A stretch of DNA of 64,000 nt, taken from positions 1-64,000 of the IMG/VR virus record IMGVR_UViG_3300043446_004167, one strand, 5' to 3'. The notes under the pieces were generated by a model. The model did no database searches. It saw only the letters and a list, made by a program, of their open reading frames with translations, and was not told the DNA's origin. Positions 5,722 to 12,151 of this stretch are shown here, one piece after another. The DNA comes from a virus. The position numbers and the translations under genes were made by a program. Position 1 is the first letter of the stretch, and each line of letters opens with the position of its first letter.

Positions 5722-7782
5722 CTATCTGTGTCCATCTATAATATATATAATCTCATGTTTTAAATTAGATAGTTCACTTGGCTTAATCTTTTTTATTTTT
5801 CCTGTATTTTTAGTTCTTACAATGACTGAATGGTCTTCCGTTATTACTACTGATTTACCTCCTGCTTTAATTCTATAAAGTCTCTTTTTGACCTTATGTT
5901 TCATAACATATTTAATTTTTTTATTTTCAAGATTTCCGTCTTTAGACAAAGATAAAGCATTATGACCATTTACTTTCTTTACATAATTCTCATTAAAATA
6001 ATCTTTTTTTAAATAATCTTCGGGAATTGAATCAAAGAAATTAGAAATTGTCATTTCACCATTATCAACCTTGATGATACTATCTCCAGCAACGCTATCA
6101 GTATCCATTGCTAGAATCATATCTACATTTTTTGACCCTGCAACTTTATTTAAGTAATCATTTAATTTCATCTCAATCCACTTAATAACAGCTTGCCCTG
6201 AATACGTAATGGCTTCTGCATTTCGAATATCATAAAATCTAAAATAAGCATTACCTAAAGAACCAAAAGCTGAGTTTAAGCAAATTTTAAGAGCTTGTTG
6301 ATAGTTTTTATATCTTGTAATGTCCTCTTCTAATTTTTCTGATGGATTTGTTTCATTTAATGATTGACACTCAAGCATCTTTTTTTTGTAAACTGTACGT
6401 TCAGTAAACATCTTCTCCATAATTTTAGGAAGAAATCCCTGCTTACTTTTATCATACATTGAACCATTAGGACAAATTGTGTAATTGGAATGCTCATCCT
6501 TGAGTTTAAAGTTCCCACTTACAATAGATTCAATTGAGACGTAATCATTTCTTTCATTAATTAAAGTCTCGGGACTGATGTTGTAAGTGCGAATCAAAGA
6601 TGGGTATAGAGAAGCTAAATCAAGGCTACATACATATTTAAATTTACCAATTTGAGGTTCTTTTACGTGAGCTCCTTTAAATTTACTTAATTTTTCCGTT
6701 ATATTTTTCTTGGATGGAATTACTATATTATCTCGTTTTAAATAATTGTAGATAATCCCATCCCACATTCTACCCTGATAGTAGACATCTTCTAGATTTA
6801 CTTTTGCTTGATATGCAAGAGTAAAAGCAAGTTGAATTAGACAAAGCTTTTTTTCAAATCTTGAAATTAGTCTACAGTCTTGAACGTTGTACTTAACAAA
6901 TAAATTAAAGTCCTTTGTATAAAAATCTTTAAATGATTCAAACTCGTCGTGGTCTAATTTAGATTCTTTTAGTACTTCTTCTGCAACTGTATTCAAACGA
7001 TTATTTTCAACGTTAATAAATGCAAATTTTTTAAAAAGTAAAAGATAATCTAAAATAGTAATTCCAGCTAATTCATATTCAATTTCAAGTTTATCATTTA
7101 AAGTATAGCTTCTCGATGATACCTTTTTCCAAATGGATAAACGTTTAGTTTCATTATCACCAAAATTTTTAGCTATACGATTAACAATATATGGAATGTC
7201 AAAATTTAATATATTCCAGCCAGTAATAATATCAGGATAGTCATCTTCCCAGAAGTTTAAGAACTTTTGAAGTAAATCTCTTTCATTCTCACACTCATAA
7301 TAAAAATGATTTTCGACGTTATCCGCAAATGGACGAGACCCCCAAGTATGAACTATTCCATTCCTATAGTCTTGAATTGTAATTAACAATATCTCTTCAT
7401 TTGCAGCTTGAGGGTCAATACTACCTTGTTCCGCTGTAGTTTCAATATCTAAAATATAAAGTTTTGTATGTTGAATATCAAATTCAATGGTCTCATCTGG
7501 AAATTTATCCGAAATATACTGATAGATTGAATTTGATTGACCAAAATACTCAAACCCTTCAACTTCTTGATACCTTTCTACAAATTTTCGAGTTTCTGTT
7601 ATTGTACCTGGTTGTACAGGAGTTACAAACCTATTATCTAATGTTAAATAATGAGTTTTTTTATTTGCAGGTACATATAAAGTTGGATGATATTTAATTC
7701 TTTCTTTTATCTCTACTTCATCATCATAACCCCTATAGTAAATATAGTCACCAATTATTTTAACATTAGTATAGAATTTCAA
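5722..7782 (-). CDS. 43: DNA polymerase gp43, N-terminal part, ending in split-intein N-half
   Basis: The 686-residue product carries the 3'-5' exonuclease and most of the palm of the family B replicative polymerase. ExoI LDIETT lies at 111-116, ExoII NFDIPYI at 193-199 and ExoIII YNVQDCRL at 298-305. Motif A SLDLASLYPSL is at 386-396 (Asp388), motif B KICLNSAFGSLGN at 499-511 and the start of motif C AMDTD at 558-562. Ser563 begins the intein N-half, which runs to residue 686 and a normal stop. The break removes the second half of motif C, so the product alone cannot be a working polymerase. The start overlaps the upstream small gene by 4 bases. Confidence 0.95.
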   Translation of the reverse strand: MKFYTNVKIIGDYIYYRGYDDEVEIKERIKYHPTLYVPANKKTHYLTLDNRFVTPVQPGTITETRKFVERYQEVEGFEYFGQSNSIYQYISDKFPDETIEFDIQHTKLYILDIETTAEQGSIDPQAANEEILLITIQDYRNGIVHTWGSRPFADNVENHFYYECENERDLLQKFLNFWEDDYPDIITGWNILNFDIPYIVNRIAKNFGDNETKRLSIWKKVSSRSYTLNDKLEIEYELAGITILDYLLLFKKFAFINVENNRLNTVAEEVLKESKLDHDEFESFKDFYTKDFNLFVKYNVQDCRLISRFEKKLCLIQLAFTLAYQAKVNLEDVYYQGRMWDGIIYNYLKRDNIVIPSKKNITEKLSKFKGAHVKEPQIGKFKYVCSLDLASLYPSLIRTYNISPETLINERNDYVSIESIVSGNFKLKDEHSNYTICPNGSMYDKSKQGFLPKIMEKMFTERTVYKKKMLECQSLNETNPSEKLEEDITRYKNYQQALKICLNSAFGSLGNAYFRFYDIRNAEAITYSGQAVIKWIEMKLNDYLNKVAGSKNVDMILAMDTDSVAGDSIIKVDNGEMTISNFFDSIPEDYLKKDYFNENYVKKVNGHNALSLSKDGNLENKKIKYVMKHKVKKRLYRIKAGGKSVVITEDHSVIVRTKNTGKIKKIKPSELSNLKHEIIYIIDGHR
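5725..6096 (-). other. gp43 split intein, N-half (124 aa), Ser1
   Basis: This covers residues 563-686 of the polymerase 5' gene. Block A is SVAGDSIIKVDNG with Ser as the first residue; block B is VVITEDHSVIV with the TxxH motif. The reading that makes Ser1 the first residue restores DTD + SCFLHF at the splice point, and both junction serines use AGC codons. The segment is basic: 25 Lys/Arg against 15 Asp/Glu, with most of the positive charge in its second half. Confidence 0.92.
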
Positions 7783-8108
7783 TCTTGATTTACCTCCTCA
7801 TCATTTTCTTCAAGAATGTCATCATAATCCAAATCATTTTCAATCAATATAATCTTTTTATATCTCTCTAGTATATCTGGCAATGGATCAACCATTGTAA
7901 TTATCTTACTCGGGTCAATCATAAAGCTATTTTCTTCTGTAATATCTTTCAGCCAAGGAGTCAATTGAAATGCAGTATCTTTAATTTCACTTAAAGTTAT
8001 AAGATACGGGTCGATAAGTCTACAATTTGGTGCTCCTGGTTCAGCATCAATTTGATATACTTGACTAATGATAATTTGATTATTAGATAGTAAAATAGCT
8101 TGAATCAT
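7779..8108 (-). CDS. Small uncharacterised phage protein upstream of gene 43, possibly Sm-like
   Basis: About 109 residues from the ATG at 8108. A longer reading from TTG at 8129 is possible, but the ATG is the better start. The body has beta-type hydrophobic alternation (IQAILLSNNQIIISQVYQI), a TPWLKD segment followed by SKIITMVDPLPDILERYKK, and a very acidic tail. The same layout (short beta strands, TPWL, basic-hydrophobic I-x-T-M, helical tail) is seen in the protein at 15917-16330, so the two may be distant paralogues. An Sm/Hfq-like barrel is a guess only. It lies downstream of the Hsp20 terminator and overlaps the polymerase start by 4 bases. Function unknown. Confidence 0.75.
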   Translation of the reverse strand: MIQAILLSNNQIIISQVYQIDAEPGAPNCRLIDPYLITLSEIKDTAFQLTPWLKDITEENSFMIDPSKIITMVDPLPDILERYKKIILIENDLDYDDILEENDEEVNQD

Positions 8109-8147
8109 TGTTATTATGGAAGTGACCAATTAATTTTAACACAAAAA

Positions 8148-8182
8148 AAAGAGGTCGTCAATTTTAAACCAACGACCTCTTT
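8148..8182 (-). terminator. Rho-independent terminator after hsp20
   Basis: Perfect 11-base arms (AAAGAGGTCGT at 8148-8158 and ACGACCTCTTT at 8172-8182) flank a 13-base loop. Read on the minus strand the stem runs into a T tract, 18 bases after the hsp20 stop codon. It separates the hsp20 transcript from gene 43. Confidence 0.88.
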
Positions 8183-8200
8183 GTATATTTAATTCTTAAC

Positions 8201-8593
8201 TCATTCTATCTGATATTTAGTTCTAGGAGGTTTAGGGGGAACTACCTTAGAAACTTCAACCGTAAGAAGTCCATTTTCAAATTTAACTTTGTCCACCTTA
8301 GAACCTTCGGTAAGTAACCAACTATCTGAATATTTTCTAGATGATGAGTCACTTTCATCTTTTGCGGTTACTACTAAATATCCATTTTCTTCATAAACTT
8401 CAATTTGTTCTTTTTTATATCCGGCAAGTTCCACTTCAATTTTTAGTCTGTCATCAGATATTCTGTTTAAACGTGACCTTGAAGATGAAGGATAATAGTA
8501 AGAAGTAAATGGTCTTAGTAATGAACGAGCAGTTGAATAAAAATCCTCATCCATTAAGAGACTTGAATTGAGATAACGAGCTAGTAAAGACAT
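8201..8593 (-). CDS. hsp20: Small heat shock protein, Hsp20/alpha-crystallin family
   Basis: A 130-residue chaperone of the type carried by nearly all marine T4-like phages, thought to hold misfolding phage or host proteins. The alpha-crystallin domain runs from about residue 40 to 122. It has the signature VELAGYKKEQIEVYEENGYLVV (about 53-74) and the conserved strand VKFENGLLTVEVSKV (103-117, with the G-L motif). The short C-terminal tail PPKPPRTKYQIE replaces the usual I-x-I motif. The start has a very strong ribosome site, AAAGGAGG at 8603-8610 (minus strand). The gene appears to be its own unit: a promoter-like gap upstream and a strong terminator downstream. Confidence 0.93.
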   Translation of the reverse strand: MSLLARYLNSSLLMDEDFYSTARSLLRPFTSYYYPSSSRSRLNRISDDRLKIEVELAGYKKEQIEVYEENGYLVVTAKDESDSSSRKYSDSWLLTEGSKVDKVKFENGLLTVEVSKVVPPKPPRTKYQIE

Positions 8594-8625
8594 AATTGTA
8601 AACCTCCTTTATTGTTTACGGGTAT

Positions 8626-8660
8626 AGTATATAACAAAAAAGGAGTAAAAAGTAAGTGAT
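8626..8660 (-). promoter_or_regulatory. Possible sigma70-type promoter for hsp20
   Basis: The 93-base gap upstream of hsp20 has a -10-like TATACT at 8626-8631 on the minus strand. No good -35 is seen, only T-rich sequence. The strong ribosome site and the downstream terminator support a separately transcribed gene. Weak call. Confidence 0.35.
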
Positions 8661-8686
8661 GAGAACCGATTACTTAAGGTTCGGGT

Positions 8687-9127
8687 TCACTCATTCCCAT
8701 CTACTGGAGTAGTTTTTTTACCAATTGTATATTTTTGAATGAGGTTCCACTCATCCTTTTCTTTAAAAGCAATGACTTTAATTTGATTTAATGGAGCAAT
8801 ATCACTAAATCGGTCTGGTTCTACTATTGTAAGTAGACCCCAATCCTGAAGTAAGAATGCAATTCTATTTCTTCGTTGAATATCATTCAATGTCAATGAA
8901 CAATATTTACCATCAAGTGCAAAAAGCTCCTTGAAAGAGCAAATATAATATTTACCGAGTTTATGTAAAATGTTGCAGCTTTGATAAAGAGTTTTTTCTT
9001 TTCGAGATGCAACACCAATTCGACTTAGAGTTTCTCGAATTTTAAGAAAGTCGTCAGGTTCAGAAAGAGTAACCTCCAACATCATTGAAGGAGTCCATTC
9101 TACTTTATTTTCAGAAGAAATTGTCAT
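8687..9127 (-). CDS. regA: RegA translational repressor
   Basis: A 146-residue homologue of T4 RegA, which binds near the start codons of early mRNAs and blocks ribosome loading. The family pattern is visible: VTLSEPDDFLKIRETLSRIGVASRKEKTLYQSC near the N terminus, then FALDGKYCSLTLNDIQRRNRIAFLLQDWGLL (about 70-100) and EKDEWNLIQKYTIG near the end. Size is close to T4 (122) with small extensions. It is the last gene of the 44-62-regA run and overlaps gene 62 by 4 bases (ATGA), as in T4. Likely targets among neighbours, by analogy only, are genes 44, 45 and regA itself. Confidence 0.92.
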   Translation of the reverse strand: MTISSENKVEWTPSMMLEVTLSEPDDFLKIRETLSRIGVASRKEKTLYQSCNILHKLGKYYICSFKELFALDGKYCSLTLNDIQRRNRIAFLLQDWGLLTIVEPDRFSDIAPLNQIKVIAFKEKDEWNLIQKYTIGKKTTPVDGNE

Positions 9128-9501
9128 TTGGTCAATCCACCATTTTGTAGTTTGTTCTTTATATATTCGATTTCTTTTTTTGAAAATAAATCAATTATTT
9201 CATATACCTTAACATCACTTAAATTATAGTATTTTTTTAAAATTTCAATATCTTCTGTATTTTCATTTTTAATCCACTTCGCCATTCTCTTTCGTTTCGA
9301 CAAAGTATTATAATAAAATTGATATTGACATTCACTTGGAACAAAATGAAGTCGATTCATTTCATTTGAAAATAAAATAGAATCTAAATGATAGGATAAT
9401 GATTTGTTTACCACATATGGTACATAATCTTTAATATTCCCTTCATTTAGAATATTAGTTTTTAAATTAATTGAATTCACCCAATCCCATACACTACTCA
9501 T
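9124..9501 (-). CDS. 62: Clamp loader small subunit gp62
   Basis: A 125-residue protein in the gene 62 position between 44 and regA. It is shorter than T4 gp62 (187), as usual in marine relatives. It opens with WDWVNSINLKTNIL and has LHFVPSECQYQFYYNTLSKRKRMAKW (about 51-76), the most recognisable stretch. It is the non-ATPase partner that, with four gp44 subunits, loads the gp45 clamp. It overlaps gene 44 by 4 bases and regA by 4 bases, so the three are translationally coupled. The call rests on position plus weak sequence resemblance. Confidence 0.85.
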   Translation of the reverse strand: MSSVWDWVNSINLKTNILNEGNIKDYVPYVVNKSLSYHLDSILFSNEMNRLHFVPSECQYQFYYNTLSKRKRMAKWIKNENTEDIEILKKYYNLSDVKVYEIIDLFSKKEIEYIKNKLQNGGLTK

Positions 9502-10439
9502 AGAAATTCACATTCTCCCATTATTTCAGTTAAACACGCCATTAGATTTATCTCTTGGTCAACTACAAAATTACTTTTATATTGATACTCGGCTAATAAA
9601 ATAATTAAAGAAGGAATTGTCTTTGGAACTAATACCTTTGGCATTGAATCATATAAGGTTCTAAAAATTAAACTTACATCATTACTTGAGTTCAATGCTA
9701 CCCACCTTCGAACCTCTCTAAAATTAGAGTCCTTCATAAAGGAAATTAATTCTAAAATATTAGAACTGATGTTTACACCTAAGGAACTTATTTCCAATTT
9801 ACCTGTAGAAGTATACCTCTGAAGCTCGTGAAGAGTTCTACGAAAATCAGGAAAATACTTTCGAACTACCTCAACTAAAATATTTTCTTCAAACTTAATA
9901 TTTTCTTGATTTAGAATTAAAATTAGCTTCTCAAAAAACTCTGCTGCTAATTTTGGTCTTTCTTTTGTAGGAATTTTAAACTCAATGGAGGATGCCCTTG
10001 AATGAATTGCAGGTAAAAGTTTATTTACATAGTTACAAGTAAATACATAGATGCAATTTTTTTGAGTTTCTTCAATGATACCCAAAAGAGCTTTTTGAGC
10101 ATCAAATGTTAAATTATCAGCCTCGTCAATTAGTAGTATCTTTTTACTCTTCCCCGATAAAGATATAGTAGAAGCATATGAACTAATTTTATTTCTTACA
10201 GTATCAATACTTCTACCTTCATTTGACCCATTAACTTTCATAAAATCCATCTTTAACTCTTTTGCGAGAGCTAGTACAACTGCAGTTTTACCAATTCCAG
10301 AAGTACCATAAAGAATTAAATTTGGAATTTTTTCACTATCTCGATATGAGATGAAAGTTTTTTTAATCTCTGAAGATAAAATGCATTCTTCAATTGTATT
10401 TGGAGCGTATTTATTTACAAAAAGAAAGTCATCAGTCAT
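9498..10439 (-). CDS. 44: Clamp loader ATPase gp44
   Basis: A 313-residue AAA+ ATPase that opens and loads the gp45 sliding clamp. Walker A GTSGIGKT is near residues 45-52, Walker B LLIDEADN near 102-109 and the SRC-like arginine-finger motif HSRASS near 146-151. The order is that of bacterial, archaeal and T4 clamp loader large subunits. A GTG one codon upstream (10442) could also start it, directly against the stop of the previous gene; the ATG at 10439 is preferred. Its end overlaps gene 62 (ATGA). Confidence 0.95.
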   Translation of the reverse strand: MTDDFLFVNKYAPNTIEECILSSEIKKTFISYRDSEKIPNLILYGTSGIGKTAVVLALAKELKMDFMKVNGSNEGRSIDTVRNKISSYASTISLSGKSKKILLIDEADNLTFDAQKALLGIIEETQKNCIYVFTCNYVNKLLPAIHSRASSIEFKIPTKERPKLAAEFFEKLILILNQENIKFEENILVEVVRKYFPDFRRTLHELQRYTSTGKLEISSLGVNISSNILELISFMKDSNFREVRRWVALNSSNDVSLIFRTLYDSMPKVLVPKTIPSLIILLAEYQYKSNFVVDQEINLMACLTEIMGECEFL

Positions 10440-10442
10440 CAC

Positions 10443-10973
10443 TTAATTCATCCACGAAGGTTTACGTTCCGGTCTTTTTTCATAATTAGTTAAAGGCCAT
10501 ACCTTTGAAATCATATATTTACGATAAGCTTCGATTGTATCAATCGAAGTATCATACTTAATATCATCAGGCATAGCTCTCACGAAAGACTTAACATCTC
10601 TCCAAATATCTAAAGTTTTTTCAGTTTTTTCTTCAAAAATAGATTGAGCTACTTTCAAAGTGTTGTATGTACCGTGACTTTTAGCGTAACGATATTTAAA
10701 TTCATTTGCAATCTCTATTCCGTGAGTAATCAGCCAAGCTAGATTTTCAAAAGATTCAGCTGCCCAAATAGTACAAGGATGCTTCCTGAATGCTCCTTTT
10801 TTAGTTGAATAGGGGGTTCCATCTTTTTTAGGAATTTCCCCCCAGTTATGAAACCAAGATGAATATACAATAGAAATCATTTGGCATGACTCTAGTGCCA
10901 TCTTGTTTATGTGTTTATCAGGAAGTTGATGAGCTGATTCTATCGGACTACAGGAAACCACAAAAATGTTCAT
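10443..10973 (-). CDS. Conserved phage protein of unknown function between clamp and clamp loader
   Basis: A 176-residue protein I cannot assign with certainty. Notable segments are PDKHINKMALESCQMISIVY (18-37), a KHPCTIWAAESFENLAWLITHGIEIANEFKYRY stretch rich in aromatic and helical residues (about 63-95) and a C-terminal WPLTNYEKRPERKPSWMN. The helical pattern with R-KHP, E and W is loosely like pyrimidine-dimer glycosylase (T4 DenV) relatives, which would make it a DNA repair enzyme. I regard this as a hypothesis only. It sits in the 45-44-62 replication run, 15 bases after gene 45. Confidence 0.8.
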   Translation of the reverse strand: MNIFVVSCSPIESAHQLPDKHINKMALESCQMISIVYSSWFHNWGEIPKKDGTPYSTKKGAFRKHPCTIWAAESFENLAWLITHGIEIANEFKYRYAKSHGTYNTLKVAQSIFEEKTEKTLDIWRDVKSFVRAMPDDIKYDTSIDTIEAYRKYMISKVWPLTNYEKRPERKPSWMN

Positions 10974-10988
10974 AATATAAAAAAATAT

Positions 10989-11660
10989 TCAAGGAGTAAA
11001 ATAACTATCGCTACATAATCCAACAAAGTAAGTTAATTCAAAATCTTGGTTCTTAAATCTAGCAATCATTTCTTTTGAGATGGTTACATCATAAGAACCT
11101 TCAATCATAAGAAGATTATTCTTATCAAAATTGAACTCAAACTCTTTGTCAGTCTCTCCAACTACAATTGAAACTTGATTGGAGGTTGGGTTTGATTTAT
11201 TCCTTACTTGTAAGACGATTCTTCCACTTTCCGATAGAACAGTGAAATAAGGAAGTCCAAATACATTAGTAGCTTTAATTAATTTATCAAAATATTCACT
11301 TTTTAATTCAAATTCTACGTCTTGAGATGGTAATTTGAGATTCCTATTCTCTGGAGCTACAACTAGATCTGGGTCAGTTAAGAAATACTTAATTGTATGA
11401 TTGCCGTGTTTAATTAAAACATAACCAGAATCACTTAAGATTTCAACCTCAGGGTTATCGTACAACCTCAGCCCTTTTAGGAACTGAGGCAAATCATAAA
11501 TAGCAAATTCTGAATTAAAAGTTTCATCAATTACTGCAGTTGCGGAAACATCTCCAGCTACTGAGATAGTTCGAAGTATGTTACCAGGTCGAAATAAAAT
11601 ATTAGAGTTAATTGAAGCAAAATTATTTAAAATAGCAAGAGTGTTATTTGAAAGTTTCAT
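10989..11660 (-). CDS. 45: Sliding clamp gp45
   Basis: A 223-residue homologue of the T4 trimeric clamp, the processivity factor for gp43 and, in T4, the mobile activator of gp55-dependent late transcription. The N terminus MKLSNNTLAILNNFASINSNILF aligns well with T4 gp45. The ATG at 11660 is chosen over an upstream TTG at 11669 because it gives the T4-like MKLS start. IYDLPQFLKGLRLY (about 54-67) corresponds to the T4 IYDLNGFLGIL segment. It follows the gene at 11666-12085 immediately and probably shares its promoter. Confidence 0.94.
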   Translation of the reverse strand: MKLSNNTLAILNNFASINSNILFRPGNILRTISVAGDVSATAVIDETFNSEFAIYDLPQFLKGLRLYDNPEVEILSDSGYVLIKHGNHTIKYFLTDPDLVVAPENRNLKLPSQDVEFELKSEYFDKLIKATNVFGLPYFTVLSESGRIVLQVRNKSNPTSNQVSIVVGETDKEFEFNFDKNNLLMIEGSYDVTISKEMIARFKNQDFELTYFVGLCSDSYFTP

Positions 11661-11665
11661 AATAA

Positions 11666-12085
11666 TCAAAAAGTTTTATATTCATCAGAAATATTAGAAT
11701 GTAACCCAGAGAAATGATAAAGAAGAATGCAATAATGCATTGCCTTTAATAGATCAAGTTTACTTTTACCATTCTTACGTCCAAACCTTGAAAGATACTT
11801 AATTGCGTTTGAACGACTGAATGGTTCAGCATCTCCGATACTTTCAATTAAGTCAAGTGTCTGTGTTTTTGAAGTGTCTGAGGTATAATGAGAATGGTAA
11901 GTCATCTTTAAATACTCTTCGAGTTCTTTTAGAGTTTTATCCTCTCCGTACTTCCAAAATCCATTTTTATTTTCATCATTTGATGATGTGTTTGAATTAA
12001 ACGTAACATATGATTCTTCTCCATTGAAATAAAGAGAGTCATCATAATTATAGTTGATAGTGCCAATCATAGAATCTTGAATCAT
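11666..12085 (-). CDS. DUF3310-like protein upstream of gene 45
   Basis: A 139-residue protein. The C-terminal half, GDAEPFSRSNAIKYLSR (89-105) followed by KSKLDLLKAMHYCILLYHF, matches the pattern of the small phage proteins grouped as DUF3310 (helical, sometimes called nucleotide-kinase-like, function unproven). The N-terminal 65 residues are variable and rich in Asn/Ser. A clear sigma70-type promoter lies 27 to 55 bases upstream of the ATG, so this is the first gene of the clamp transcript. Confidence 0.8.
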   Translation of the reverse strand: MIQDSMIGTINYNYDDSLYFNGEESYVTFNSNTSSNDENKNGFWKYGEDKTLKELEEYLKMTYHSHYTSDTSKTQTLDLIESIGDAEPFSRSNAIKYLSRFGRKNGKSKLDLLKAMHYCILLYHFSGLHSNISDEYKTF

Positions 12086-12111
12086 AATTAAAAAAAGAGG
12101 TGGACAATGGT

Positions 12112-12140
12112 ATCCTAAAGCGATGCCAGCAAGGAGTCAA
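12112..12140 (-). promoter_or_regulatory. Sigma70-type promoter for the gene 45-44-62-regA run
   Basis: On the minus strand TTGACT (12135-12140), a 17-base spacer and TAGGAT (12112-12117) form a near-consensus host-type promoter. The surrounding 50 bases are clearly richer in G+C than the neighbouring genome. It lies between the end of gene 46 and the start at 12085, giving a short leader. Confidence 0.7.
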
Positions 12141-12151
12141 GTCGGTTTGAA

